A stretch of DNA of 64,000 bases, taken from positions 2,979,001 to 3,043,000 of the forward strand of contig NZ_CP137559.1 in NCBI RefSeq assembly GCF_019249725.2, in the 5' to 3' direction. Below are positions 1-8,123 of this stretch, piece by piece (position 1 is the stretch's first letter; every line of letters starts with the position of its first letter). The translations under genes were made by a program, and so were the position numbers. This DNA comes from Segatella hominis (GTDB lineage Bacteria; Bacteroidota; Bacteroidia; Bacteroidales; Bacteroidaceae). The notes beneath the pieces are model-generated. The model saw nothing but the letters and a program-made list of their open reading frames with translations. It searched no databases and was not told where the DNA came from.

Positions 1-1404
1 CTTATCCTCGTTTTCGATGAGGTGCTGGAGGGCAATCTTGATCTTGCGTGTTGACAGTTCCTCGCCGTCTTCGGTGGTATAGCTGTCTGTAAAGAAGAAC
101 TTGAGTGGGAATATGCCCCATTTGGTCTGTACATATTTCTCGATTCTTACTCGTGAAATGGTACTGATGTCAAGTTTCGTTCTTTCTGCAACATCCTTGA
201 GAATCATCGGCTTGAGGTCAGCCTCGTCACCATCCAGGAAGAACTGCCTCTGGATGTCGATGATAGCCTTCATGGTGATGATGAGCGTATGTCGGCGCTG
301 CTTGATGGCTTCGATAAAGCCTTGGGCCTTATCTACTTTCTCCTTGGCATAGAGCAGGGCTTCCTTGTCTTTCCGGCTCATCTGATCCTTGTGCTTTTTG
401 TAGGTTTCTATCATGTCGGTGAAGGAAGGAGATACAGTCAGCTCTGGCATATTGCCTCGGTTGAGCGTGAATGTAATGGTTCCGTCATCGGCTGTATCTA
501 CGATGAAGTCGGGGTTGATCTGCTGCATGTTTCGTCCGTCAGTCTCGCCAAGCGATGCGCCCGGCTTAGGATTCAACTTGCGTATCTCGTCCTTGAGTGT
601 CTCCAACTGGGTTTCGTTGAGTTCCAGTCCAGACTTAATCTTATCCCAATGTTTCTTGGTAAATTCGTCGAAATAATCCTCGAATACTTCCTCCATGGTT
701 TTGCGCAGCACTCCCTTAGGTAGTCTTTTTACCTGCAGCAGCAAGCATTCCTGTAGGCTTCTTCCGCCCACGCCGGCAGGATCGAATGACTGGAGTTTGT
801 GGAGCACATGTTCAATTTCTTTTTCGCTTACATCAATATTATGGTAGATGATCAGCTCATCACAGATGCTGTCCAGGTCTTTGCGGAGCAATCCGTCTTC
901 ATCCAGTGAACCAATCAGATATTCCATGATTTGCTTTTCTTTATCCGTGAGTATCTGCATGTCCATCTGTTCCTTCAACTTATCGTAGAAGGAAGTCGTA
1001 TTGCCATAAACCATTTCTTCGTAGTCGGCGTTCTGCGTATTATATCTGTCAGTATTGTAGTCGGGCATCTGGTCATCTTTTCCGATACTTTCCAAAGCCT
1101 GGTCCAGTTCGTCCTTTCTTTCTTCTTTTTCCGACTGAGCTTCGTAGGCATCGTCTCCAAATTCATCGTCATTACTGTTGTCAGAATCATCCAGAGCCGA
1201 ACGGTCTTCGTTGCCCTCTCCCATGAGTGCATCGTCTGGATTTTCAGTTTCCAAGGCAGGATTATCATCCAGCTCGGCATTGATATTATCCTCCAGTTCG
1301 TTGAGCGGCATTTCCAGCATCTTCACCTGCAACATCTGTTGGGCGGAGAGTCGCTGGAGCTGTTGTAGTTTCTGCTCCTGTGTCTGAATGAGTTTTTGAG
1401 TCAT
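1..1404 (-). CDS. rpoN: RNA polymerase sigma-54 factor, 5' part only
   Basis: Sigma-54 directs RNA polymerase to -24/-12 promoters and needs AAA+ activators to open DNA. The 468 visible codons begin MTQKLIQTQEQKLQQLQRLS, the glutamine-rich activator-interacting region I, with QMLQVKMLEMPLNEL following. An acidic linker (about residues 55-105) precedes the core-binding domain, which has the family segment DPAGVGGRSLQECLLLQ, then LNPKPGA and the start of the DNA-binding part (LKDVAERTKLDISTISRV). The C-terminal RpoN box lies beyond the left edge. The ATG at 1404 matches the usual family N-terminus. The gene at 1484-2128 lies 79 bases upstream on the same strand, so the two are probably co-transcribed. 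Confidence 0.95.
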   Translation of the reverse strand, partial: MTQKLIQTQEQKLQQLQRLSAQQMLQVKMLEMPLNELEDNINAELDDNPALETENPDDALMGEGNEDRSALDDSDNSNDDEFGDDAYEAQSEKEERKDELDQALESIGKDDQMPDYNTDRYNTQNADYEEMVYGNTTSFYDKLKEQMDMQILTDKEKQIMEYLIGSLDEDGLLRKDLDSICDELIIYHNIDVSEKEIEHVLHKLQSFDPAGVGGRSLQECLLLQVKRLPKGVLRKTMEEVFEDYFDEFTKKHWDKIKSGLELNETQLETLKDEIRKLNPKPGASLGETDGRNMQQINPDFIVDTADDGTITFTLNRGNMPELTVSPSFTDMIETYKKHKDQMSRKDKEALLYAKEKVDKAQGFIEAIKQRRHTLIITMKAIIDIQRQFFLDGDEADLKPMILKDVAERTKLDISTISRVRIEKYVQTKWGIFPLKFFFTDSYTTEDGEELSTRKIKIALQHLIENEDK

Positions 1405-1483
1405 GTTTCGTGTCTTTTAAATAAGTTCTTTCCAAGTTACTTAAAAAGTTATATCATCTTCTTATTAGAAGTATTTTTCCTAC

Positions 1484-2128
1484 TTACTTGAAGTATTCTT
1501 TCAGTTCCAATGCCAGTTTGTAGAGTTTATCAGGATTTCCGTTTCCATATCGTTGCCAGATTTTGCTGCATGCGTCTATCAGATTGCTGATCACCACATC
1601 GTTTCTGTTGAGGTATGGGTCGCAAATCTGGAAAACATTCATGGCCTCTACTATCACTTTCGTGCTGGTTTTGATGAGTTTGGCAAGATCAATGATTTCA
1701 GGTGTTTCCGGCACCATGGTGATTGGTGTGAGTTGGAAATAAAGATCGAGGATGATAATCAGCTTGACGGGAGTGAGCGAAGGCTCGGCTTCGATAGGTT
1801 CCCAGTCGTGCTCGAATGATTCCCTGATGGAAACCCCCTGATAGAATTGTGTTGCATTTCCACATCCTTCCATTTTCTTGAGCAAATGGATATCACGAGC
1901 CAACTTTTTAGGGTTGTCTCCATATTTATCCCAAAGCCTCTTGATGCGTGGGGTGACCATTCTGAGTTTGAACATCTGTTCGTGCAGAACTTCTGGGGCA
2001 ATATGCAGCTCCAGAGCCAGATTGACCATGCCTTTCGAATAGAGAGGTTTAACGCCCATTGGCTTTTTCTGGTATAATTGCAATAGCAAAAGCCAGTATT
2101 CATCTTTCCAAAGAGGATGTTTAGCCAT
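1484..2128 (-). CDS. Conserved hypothetical protein upstream of rpoN
   Basis: This encodes a soluble protein of 214 residues starting MAKHPLWKDEYWLLLLQLY. I know similar hypothetical proteins beside rpoN in Bacteroidales but no function. It is rich in charged helices, with no signal peptide, membrane segment or catalytic motif. A longer reading from 2278 is possible, but a good promoter (2145-2176) lies between the two starts, so the ATG at 2128, about 10 bases after the predicted transcription start, is chosen. It probably forms an operon with rpoN. Confidence 0.8.
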   Translation of the reverse strand: MAKHPLWKDEYWLLLLQLYQKKPMGVKPLYSKGMVNLALELHIAPEVLHEQMFKLRMVTPRIKRLWDKYGDNPKKLARDIHLLKKMEGCGNATQFYQGVSIRESFEHDWEPIEAEPSLTPVKLIIILDLYFQLTPITMVPETPEIIDLAKLIKTSTKVIVEAMNVFQICDPYLNRNDVVISNLIDACSKIWQRYGNGNPDKLYKLALELKEYFK

Positions 2129-2144
2129 ATTACAACACTTTTCT

Positions 2145-2176
2145 GCAAAAGTACGACTTTTCATCGGTAATACAAA
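2145..2176 (-). promoter_or_regulatory. Bacteroidota-type promoter of the pre-rpoN operon
   Basis: On the minus strand TTTG (2173-2176), 19 bases and TACTTTTGC (2145-2153) match the phylum's -33/-7 consensus. Transcription should start near 2138, just before the ATG at 2128. Confidence 0.7.
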
Positions 2177-2254
2177 ATAAAAATCGGAATTTTTTCTAAA
2201 AGAAAGGGAGAAAAATGAGAAATTAGAAATGAGAAATGAAGTGAGGGGAGATAA

Positions 2255-2596
2255 AAGAAAGTGCGCAAGACTTCTCACGAACTCTTGCGCACTTTTAATG
2301 TTATATTCCCAAATTTCTCATAACTCAAAGGAGATTGACTTCATTTAAAGTTCCTCTCCATTTCTGAGCCTGAAGCAGAAATTCTGCTACACAGGCGTCA
2401 TCATTCGTTAATCCTATAACATTCTTTTTTACCTTTTCAACTTAATCCTATTGAACACTGTTAATCTCTGAATAAACAATCTTTTTTCTTACCTTTTCTA
2501 ATACCTGTTACCTAAACTAACAATCTAAAACCTAAAACTAAACCTAAACAACTAACAATCTTAACCTAAAAACCTAATAACCTTTTGTCTTATTGA
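2255..2596 (-). ncRNA. Candidate noncoding RNA or orphan leader, about 340 nt
   Basis: A promoter (2601-2633) fires into this stretch and a strong hairpin (2258-2295) ends it. In between I see no reading frame longer than about 10 codons. The 5' 130 bases of the transcript are a G/U/A-rich tract with many GGTTTTAGGTTT-like words. The 3' part has a GCAGAATTTCTGC palindrome. An RNA product is inferred from promoter plus terminator plus absence of coding, not from a recognised family. Confidence 0.45.
2258..2295 (-). terminator. Hairpin terminator of the candidate RNA
   Basis: A perfect 13-bp stem (2258-2270 with 2283-2295, core GTGCGCAAGA/TCTTGCGCAC) has a 12-base loop. On the minus strand it is followed by CTTTTAT. 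Confidence 0.65.
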
Positions 2597-2600
2597 CGAT

Positions 2601-2633
2601 GCAAAGGTACGACGATTTTCGGTATCTTCCAAA
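2601..2633 (-). promoter_or_regulatory. Promoter reading into the 2.3-2.6 kb RNA unit
   Basis: Minus-strand TTTG (2630-2633), 20 bases and TACCTTTGC (2601-2609) make a near-consensus promoter, predicting a start near 2594. Confidence 0.65.
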
Positions 2634-2688
2634 TCTTTAGAAGAAAAAGTCTCAAATAAGCCCTTTTTTTTGATGTAAATCAACTATG

Positions 2689-2702
2689 TGTGTGCGCACA
2701 CA
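2689..2702. repeat. 14-bp perfect palindrome
   Basis: TGTGTGCGCACACA stands alone in the gene-free stretch 2634-2845. It could be an operator, but nothing ties it to a regulator. Confidence 0.4.
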
Positions 2703-2793
2703 TCAGGTATTTAGCTCAAAATTGACCTGTATCAAGCACTTAGAAGAATGTAGCTGAAAGCGGCTAATCGCCTTTATACATTATTATATATAT

Positions 2794-2829
2794 AATAGCA
2801 GCTTTTTCCTATATATGATTGCTGCTATT
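2794..2829 (-). terminator. Possible terminator of the C1 peptidase gene
   Basis: AATAGCAGC (2794-2802) pairs with GCTGCTATT (2821-2829), and an AT-rich run follows on the minus strand, 17 bases after the stop of the peptidase gene. The downstream tract is mixed A/T, so the call is tentative. Confidence 0.4.
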
Positions 2830-2845
2830 CTATATATTTCTGCTG

Positions 2846-3916
2846 TTATTTGCCGATATAAGCCTCTTCACTCATATAAACAGCGATGGTTTTGAGCTTG
2901 ATATAATCTTCTGAGAGATAGATGCGACCCTGATTGCCCCAGTTGGTGCCCCAGGAGTTGCGGCAAACGTAATATCGCTGTTTGCCCTGGACGAAGGTGC
3001 CGATGATTTCCATCACATGGTCGTCGGTGGTATGCAACTGTTCGAAAGCTTTCTGACGGGACTCCTGGGTGACAGGGCGCTCGGCAGAAGTGATATCCAC
3101 ATAGTTGTTCTTAGGATTCTGGAATCCCGGTTCGCTGATATCGCCTTCCCAACAAACAGGATGGCCATTCTCTATCGCCTGCTGGATATGCTGCAGCAGT
3201 TCGTCGATAGGAATATTGAGAAACTCGTCATGCATTTGGTTGTCGGCTACCTCGAGTGAGAAGTATTCACGGAAGGGATGGTGGGTGAAGCTTGTCAGGG
3301 CCACATATTCTTCCGGATAGCAGACGCTGTGGGCAAATTCCAGAGGAGTATATTCTGCACCGAGCATGTGAATCTGCTGGGCTGGCATATATCCTAATTC
3401 AGAATCGAAGAGATTGTTGAGTTCTTCCGTTAGTTTCGCGATACCGGCACCCTTGGCGATAGCACCATTGCAAACCTGCTCTACCTTGCGACAGAGTACC
3501 TTATAGTTGATATCTTTCTTGTCCTCGTAACTGTCGTATGGTTCGGCTCCGTATTTATTGATGTAATGAATGAGCATCGAACTCATACCCCTCATGCTGA
3601 TAGGTTTTTTACCTTGAGAAAAATAATATTCCAAGGCTTTTTCCTGTAGCATCATGCGGGCGATGTAAGCTACGGAGAGGTTGATGGAGTCGCCCTTCAT
3701 GATATGTTCACTCTCGATGGTAGCCAACATGCCGTATGCCCAGCAGAGTTCACTTTGTCCCTGGTCCTTGACGGGGGTAGTGCCGATGAGTTTGACATGG
3801 GCAGGTAAGTTGTTCTTCCCAGCTTTCTCTGATGGTTGGGAAGAAGGCTGACTCTTGTAGTCACAACTGGCAATGAAGAGTGTGGCAAGTATGGCGAAGA
3901 TAATCTTTCTTTTCAT
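2846..3916 (-). CDS. Papain-like (C1 family) cysteine peptidase lipoprotein
   Basis: This is a predicted lipoprotein of 356 residues with a papain fold, probably a cell-surface or periplasmic peptidase. The N-terminus MKRKIIFAILATLFIASC is a lipoprotein signal, with Cys18 as the lipidated residue. Catalytic candidates are the Cys in VKDQGQSELCWAYG (about residue 58), the His in TDDHVMEIIG (about 299) and the Asn in CRNSWGTNWGNQG (about 322), in the order C1 enzymes require. The central part is closer to the bleomycin hydrolase/PepC branch than to classical papain. It is transcribed divergently from the U32 operon, with a TATCTTTGC -7 element at 3959-3967. The substrate is unknown. Confidence 0.85.
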   Translation of the reverse strand: MKRKIIFAILATLFIASCDYKSQPSSQPSEKAGKNNLPAHVKLIGTTPVKDQGQSELCWAYGMLATIESEHIMKGDSINLSVAYIARMMLQEKALEYYFSQGKKPISMRGMSSMLIHYINKYGAEPYDSYEDKKDINYKVLCRKVEQVCNGAIAKGAGIAKLTEELNNLFDSELGYMPAQQIHMLGAEYTPLEFAHSVCYPEEYVALTSFTHHPFREYFSLEVADNQMHDEFLNIPIDELLQHIQQAIENGHPVCWEGDISEPGFQNPKNNYVDITSAERPVTQESRQKAFEQLHTTDDHVMEIIGTFVQGKQRYYVCRNSWGTNWGNQGRIYLSEDYIKLKTIAVYMSEEAYIGK

Positions 3917-3958
3917 GTTGTCTGAACTTTTTTTTGTACAAATTGCTTTTAATTGGCT

Positions 3959-3967
3959 GCAAAGATA
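3959..3967 (-). promoter_or_regulatory. -7 element of the C1 peptidase gene
   Basis: TATCTTTGC on the minus strand lies 43 bases before the ATG at 3916. The -33 element is not clear. Confidence 0.5.
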
Positions 3968-4010
3968 CTATAAAAATCTATAGTATTGCTCATATCTCGA
4001 AGAAAAAGTG

Positions 4011-4019
4011 TAACTTTGC
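4011..4019 (+). promoter_or_regulatory. -7 element of the U32-sufE-SpoU operon
   Basis: TAACTTTGC precedes the ATG at 4037. It also rules out the in-frame upstream start at 3986, which lies before the promoter. Confidence 0.6.
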
Positions 4020-4036
4020 ATCCTAAAAAGATATAT

Positions 4037-5311
4037 ATGACATTCATGAATGATAAAATAAAAGAATTTGAGGTGATGGCTCCTGTGGGATCTCGCGAAT
4101 CCCTGGCTGCAGCTATCCAAGCCGGAGCAGATTCTGTCTATTTCGGTATCGGCAAGTTGAACATGCGTTCACATTCTGCCAATCATTTTACCATCGATGA
4201 CCTGCGTGAGATCGCTGCTACCTGCAATGAGCATGGTATCAAGACTTATCTCACCGTCAATACCGTTATCTATGATGATGATATTGCCACGATGAAGGAG
4301 ATTATCGATGCTGCTAAGGAGGCAGGCATCTCGGCTGTCATCGCAAGTGATGTGGCTGTGATGAGCTATTGTAATGAAGTGGGCGAGGAGGTTCATCTTT
4401 CTACCCAGTTGAATATCTCCAATACGGAAGCGCTGAAGTTCTATGCCCGCTTTGCTGATGTTTCGGTGCTGGCTCGTGAACTGAATATGGATCAGGTGAA
4501 GCATATCCACGAACAGATAGAGCAGCAGAATATCTGTGGTCCTATGGGCAAGCAGATTCGTATTGAGATGTTCTGTCATGGTGCGCTCTGCATGGCAGTT
4601 TCCGGCAAGTGCTATATGAGCTTGGCTAATGCCAACCGCTCTGCCAACCGTGGTGAGTGTGTACAGATTTGCCGCCGCAGCTATACGGTAACTGATAATG
4701 AAACGGGTAATCAGCTGGAAATCGACAATAAGTATGTGATGAGTCCTAAGGACCTGAAGACTATCCGCTTCATCGACCGTATGATGGATGCCGGTGTGCG
4801 TGTCTTCAAGATAGAGGGTCGTGCCCGTGGTCCTGAATACGTTTATACTGTAGTAAAGTGCTATAAGGAGGCGATTGCTTCTGTACTGGAGGGTACTTTT
4901 ACAGAGGAAAAGAAGGATGCCTGGGACGAAAGATTGGCAACTGTCTTCAACCGTGGTTTCTGGGATGGTTATTACCAGGGTCAGACACTCGGCGAATGGA
5001 ACAAGCACTATGGTTCGGTGGCAACAGAGAAGAAGGTACTCGTAGGTAAGGTGATGAAGTACTTCTCCAAGCTCGGTGTGGCTGAGGTTGCTGTGGAAGC
5101 TACTACCTTCAACCAGGGCGATAAACTTCTGATTACAGGAAATACTACAGGTGTGATGTATCTCAATGCCGACGAGATTCGTTATGATTTGAAACCAGTT
5201 GAGACAGCCAAGCAGGGTTGGAGAGTATCTATCCCTGTGCCAGATAAGGTTCGTCCGAATGATAAACTCTATAAATTAATTACCGTAAACGAAATAAAGG
5301 AAATAAAATAA
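4037..5311 (+). CDS. U32 family protein (prephenate-dependent RNA hydroxylation type)
   Basis: The U32 family includes TrhP/YegQ (5-hydroxyuridine in tRNA) and RlhA (23S rRNA hydroxylation). It was originally listed as peptidases. This protein has about 424 residues and an N-terminal barrel-like region (VMAPVGSRESLAAAIQAGAD). It carries the U32 signature IEMFCHGALCMAVSGKCYMS near residue 172, followed by ANRGECVQICRRSY. The conserved Cys residues probably bind an iron-sulfur cluster, and the next gene is the sulfur-transfer factor sufE. The C-terminal region (about 340-424) is a small beta domain common in U32 proteins. I cannot tell which RNA is modified. The stop overlaps the sufE start by one base. 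Confidence 0.85.
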   Translation: MTFMNDKIKEFEVMAPVGSRESLAAAIQAGADSVYFGIGKLNMRSHSANHFTIDDLREIAATCNEHGIKTYLTVNTVIYDDDIATMKEIIDAAKEAGISAVIASDVAVMSYCNEVGEEVHLSTQLNISNTEALKFYARFADVSVLARELNMDQVKHIHEQIEQQNICGPMGKQIRIEMFCHGALCMAVSGKCYMSLANANRSANRGECVQICRRSYTVTDNETGNQLEIDNKYVMSPKDLKTIRFIDRMMDAGVRVFKIEGRARGPEYVYTVVKCYKEAIASVLEGTFTEEKKDAWDERLATVFNRGFWDGYYQGQTLGEWNKHYGSVATEKKVLVGKVMKYFSKLGVAEVAVEATTFNQGDKLLITGNTTGVMYLNADEIRYDLKPVETAKQGWRVSIPVPDKVRPNDKLYKLITVNEIKEIK

Positions 5312-5748
5312 TGGCTACAATCAATGATTTGCAGGATGAAGTAGTAGAGGAATTCCAGGACTTCACCGATTGGATGGATAAGTATCAGATGCTCATCGAC
5401 TTGGGTAACGAGTTGGCTCCTCTTGATGAGAAATATAAAAACGAGCAGAACCTCATCGATGGCTGTCAGAGCCGTGTATGGTTGCAATGCGATTATGTGG
5501 ATGGCAAGCTCGTGTTTACTGCTGATAGTGATGCGCTTATCGTAAAGGGTATCATCGCTCTTCTGATTCGCGTATTGAGCGGTCATACTCCTACCGAGAT
5601 TATGGATGCTGATCTTTATTTCGTGGAGAAGATTGGTTTGAAGGATCATCTGAGTCCAACCCGCAGCAATGGTCTCTTGGCGATGATCAAGCAGATTCGT
5701 ATGTACGCTTTGGCTTACAAGACCAAGGAGGCTGAGGGAAATGCGTAA
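5311..5748 (+). CDS. sufE: Cysteine desulfuration protein SufE
   Basis: SufE accepts persulfide sulfur from the cysteine desulfurase SufS and passes it on for Fe-S cluster assembly. The 145 residues match the family over its whole length, with the sulfur-accepting Cys in the loop NLIDGCQSRVW (about residue 51) and the family's LIVKGIIALLIRVLSGHTP helix. It shares one base with the upstream U32 gene and overlaps the following methyltransferase gene by eight bases, a tightly coupled three-gene operon. No sufS lies in this window. Confidence 0.92.
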   Translation: MATINDLQDEVVEEFQDFTDWMDKYQMLIDLGNELAPLDEKYKNEQNLIDGCQSRVWLQCDYVDGKLVFTADSDALIVKGIIALLIRVLSGHTPTEIMDADLYFVEKIGLKDHLSPTRSNGLLAMIKQIRMYALAYKTKEAEGNA

Positions 5749-6346
5749 GTTAAGAACGATAGAGATGAACCGCCTCACCGTGGAGGAATTCAAGGAGGCA
5801 GAGAAGCTTCCCTTGATAGTAGTCTTGGATGATGTGCGTTCATTATATAATGTGGGAAGTGTTTTCCGCTCTTGCGATGCTTTCCGAGTGGAGGCGGTAT
5901 ATCTGTGTGGTATTACCGCTACTCCTCCTAATGTCGAGATTCATAAGACTGCATTGGGTGGTGAGGACAGTGTCGATTGGGAATACTTCAAGACCACGGA
6001 AGAGGCTGTGGAGAAATTGAAGCAGAAAGGCTTTTTTATTTATAGCATCGAACAGGTGGAAGGCTCTACCAAACTCCAGAATTTGCCAGAGGCTCATTCT
6101 AATATTGTTAGAACGGCTTCAGAATCAGAAAAGCAAGAGAATTCTTCACTCTTCACTCTTCACTCTTCACTCCCCAGCGGCTATGCCGTAATCTTCGGCA
6201 ACGAGGTGAAGGGTGTAAAGCAGAACATCGTGGATATGAGCGATGGCTGCCTGGAGATTCCTCAGTTTGGTACGAAGCATTCGCTCAATGTCAGCGTAAC
6301 GGCAGGCATTGTGATCTGGGAGTTTGCCAAACTCTTGAAGCTATAA
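5741..6346 (+). CDS. SpoU/TrmH-type RNA 2'-O-methyltransferase
   Basis: This is a SPOUT methyltransferase of 201 residues that probably methylates a ribose in tRNA or rRNA. Motif 1 is NVGSVFRSCDAF (about residues 37-48), motif 2 is AVIFGNEVKGV (about 149-159), and motif 3 is IPQFGTKHSLNVSVTAGI (about 172-190). Together these build the knotted SAM site. Residues about 122-146 are a serine-rich insertion partly encoded by four tandem copies of a heptamer (6144-6171). No OB-fold or L30e substrate domain is present, so it belongs to the short class. The specific substrate is not predictable. Confidence 0.88.
   Translation: MRKLRTIEMNRLTVEEFKEAEKLPLIVVLDDVRSLYNVGSVFRSCDAFRVEAVYLCGITATPPNVEIHKTALGGEDSVDWEYFKTTEEAVEKLKQKGFFIYSIEQVEGSTKLQNLPEAHSNIVRTASESEKQENSSLFTLHSSLPSGYAVIFGNEVKGVKQNIVDMSDGCLEIPQFGTKHSLNVSVTAGIVIWEFAKLLKL
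6144..6171 (+). repeat. Heptamer repeat inside the SpoU methyltransferase gene
   Basis: CTTCACT occurs four times in a row. The complementary unit (AGTGAAG) recurs between genes at 57323-57350. Confidence 0.75.
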
Positions 6347-6417
6347 GCGGCATTCGTACTGATTTCGTATTCATATAGACTGCTTTAATCTTTGAATTAA
6401 GCAGTTCATTATAAGTA

Positions 6418-6464
6418 GAGTTCATGCCAAACTTGGATTTTTTTGCCAAGTTTGGCATGAACTC
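6418..6464. terminator. 19-bp perfect hairpin between convergent genes
   Basis: GAGTTCATGCCAAACTTGG (6418-6436) is perfectly complementary to 6446-6464 around a T-rich 9-base loop. It lies between the stops of the methyltransferase and the lipoprotein gene and can serve either direction. There is no long T-run after it. Confidence 0.55.
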
Positions 6465-6538
6465 GTTTAGTAATATCAAATAAAAAGCGTATCTTTGTCG
6501 CTTATCACCACTTCTCTACCCAAGCACTATTACTGTCA

Positions 6539-7249
6539 TTACTTCTCGTCTTTTTTATAATCTTCAAACGACATTTCCTTGACGAGGTTTCCTTTTTCAT
6601 CATAAACAGAAACGACAGTATATCTGCCAGGATCGCCATTAGCATGATGTCTGAAAGATAAGCAAATAGGTAGACCTTCCTCTGATGTAAAACCGAAGCA
6701 GCCACGATTAGATGGCAATAATATAGCTTTTCTCGCATCCACATCTACTAAAAATGTATAGGTTACCTCCATCTTGTCTATTGTTCCATTTACAACTACC
6801 ACATCAGGATTTAGAGGGACAAGCATGGCTCCACTTGCCACAAAAACAGAATCTATCCCTAGCATTACACCATGTTTTTTATCAGGATTATACCATAACA
6901 AATCTGCCATAGGATGCGCCGTAACTATTTCTTGAATAGCATTCTGCTTCTTATAATACTTCCAAATGGTAACTACGTCACCGCCATAAATGCCATCTCC
7001 CTCATCAACGCTTCTCAACAAGATAGCATCAACATCCTCATCTGTTACAACAGTATTATTTGGCAGATGAAAATGTTTGATGATTTGTGCTATCATCGCT
7101 TGCGAATACTTTCCATCTTCATTATTTTCAAATTTCACAATGGCATGATCTTGAGTAGGAGCAACTTGTTTTGTCCTCTTTTCTCCACAACTGATAGAAA
7201 GAAAGCATAGCTGTAGCAATACAACTATCCAATATTTACACTCTTTCAT
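6539..7249 (-). CDS. Lipoprotein of unknown function
   Basis: I do not recognise the family. The 236-residue product begins with a lipoprotein signal ending LSISC (Cys about 21), so it is probably anchored in the envelope. The body is a mixed alpha/beta domain, with acidic loops such as TDEDVDAILLRSVDEGDGIY and a C-terminal part that resembles a beta-sandwich. Its start overlaps the FtsZ-like gene by 14 bases, which suggests coupled translation and a shared role. Confidence 0.65.
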   Translation of the reverse strand: MKECKYWIVVLLQLCFLSISCGEKRTKQVAPTQDHAIVKFENNEDGKYSQAMIAQIIKHFHLPNNTVVTDEDVDAILLRSVDEGDGIYGGDVVTIWKYYKKQNAIQEIVTAHPMADLLWYNPDKKHGVMLGIDSVFVASGAMLVPLNPDVVVVNGTIDKMEVTYTFLVDVDARKAILLPSNRGCFGFTSEEGLPICLSFRHHANGDPGRYTVVSVYDEKGNLVKEMSFEDYKKDEK

Positions 7250-7547
7250 TTTCTAACTTACGAGAGTTTAAATGATACAAAAGAACTTCCTTTATATCAT
7301 CGGCAACATTATTAGCCAACCTTTCAAAGACTTGAGGATCCGAACTATTTGGCAAACTATCCAACCCATTCGCTTCTATAAGATTATAATGAGGAATTTC
7401 GGGATGGCTATAGTCATAGCGATATGCTCCAAATGTTAGAAACTCAGCATTCGGAATACCAATATCCTTCATACGATTGATTACATTAGTGCCAGCCCCA
7501 CCGACACCGATGCACAATATCCTTATATTTTCTGTATCTTTTCCCAT
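7236..7547 (-). CDS. Miniature FtsZ/tubulin-like N-terminal domain protein
   Basis: This 103-residue protein begins IRILCIGVGGAGTNVINRM (residues 8-26), which closely resembles the start of the FtsZ GTPase domain with its nucleotide-binding loop GVGGAGTN. It ends before the tubulin signature GGGTGTG and lacks the T7 loop and C-terminal domain. The last third (VFERLANNVADDIKEVLL) could match the FtsZ helix before the signature. The ATG at 7547 is used because the -7 element at 7575-7583 overlaps the earlier in-frame start. It could be a remnant, or a small nucleotide-binding partner of the downstream lipoprotein. Confidence 0.55.
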   Translation of the reverse strand: MGKDTENIRILCIGVGGAGTNVINRMKDIGIPNAEFLTFGAYRYDYSHPEIPHYNLIEANGLDSLPNSSDPQVFERLANNVADDIKEVLLYHLNSRKLENERV

Positions 7548-7574
7548 ATTATAGTAACATTTATTAGTATCGAT

Positions 7575-7583
7575 TGCAAAATT
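7575..7583 (-). promoter_or_regulatory. -7 element of the FtsZ-like/lipoprotein operon
   Basis: Minus-strand TAATTTTGC lies 28 bases before the ATG at 7547. The -33 element is weak. Confidence 0.5.
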
Positions 7584-7611
7584 AATCAAAAATTTGATAA
7601 GTTGTATCAGA

Positions 7612-7640
7612 AAGCCTTGCTTTTTTTATTCGCAAGGCTT
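7612..7640 (-). terminator. Hairpin after the DUF805 gene
   Basis: AAGCCTTGC (7612-7620) pairs with GCAAGGCTT (7632-7640), 18 bases past the stop at 7658. Confidence 0.5.
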
Positions 7641-7657
7641 GCGAACGACTTTATCCC

Positions 7658-8098
7658 TTATTCCTCTTCTTCATCTTCATATACACTGTCTCCTATCAAT
7701 ATGATGAACAACAGGAAAAATGAGACTGCCGAAAATAATAATGCTATTAAGAGTACTACAGCAAAAGAAGAAAAAGGATCGATCTTTGTCATTAAATTGA
7801 CAGCAAAAAGGAATGGGGCTACCGCATAAAACAATTTCTTTAGACATTGCTTAGTACTTAATCCCGCATCATGAAATCTACGTATCATAGAAGAAAGGTT
7901 AGCAGGAATAGAGGCTATAGTAATTCCTAAAAACACTCCAGATAGTACATCAAACTTTTCGGAGTTCCAAGCCCCCAATGCTATAAAAGTAATAGGGACC
8001 TGAACCAGCCAGAACCACCAATACTCACTCTTTGAAGCTCTTCCCTTAAAATCAAAAGACTTCATGTAACACATTTTAATTGAATTGAAAAATGTCAT
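7658..8098 (-). CDS. DUF805 family inner-membrane protein
   Basis: DUF805 proteins (YhaH type) are small inner-membrane proteins of unknown role. The 146 residues show the family hallmarks: FDFKGRASKSEYWWFWL at the N-terminus, followed by a hydrophobic segment, then MIRRFHDAGLSTK (about residues 71-83). Two more hydrophobic stretches (about 88-110 and 114-138) and a short acidic tail EDEEEE follow. It lies 25 bases downstream of the 541-residue membrane protein gene and is probably the last gene of the operon starting near 12050. Confidence 0.8.
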   Translation of the reverse strand: MTFFNSIKMCYMKSFDFKGRASKSEYWWFWLVQVPITFIALGAWNSEKFDVLSGVFLGITIASIPANLSSMIRRFHDAGLSTKQCLKKLFYAVAPFLFAVNLMTKIDPFSSFAVVLLIALLFSAVSFFLLFIILIGDSVYEDEEEE

Positions 8099-8123
8099 AA
8101 CCGTATATTAAAAAATGTTTATA

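Noticed and set aside
6490..6497. Plus-strand TATCTTTG resembling a -7 element.
   Set aside because: No good -33 element and no plus-strand gene or structured RNA follows; the next genes run on the minus strand.
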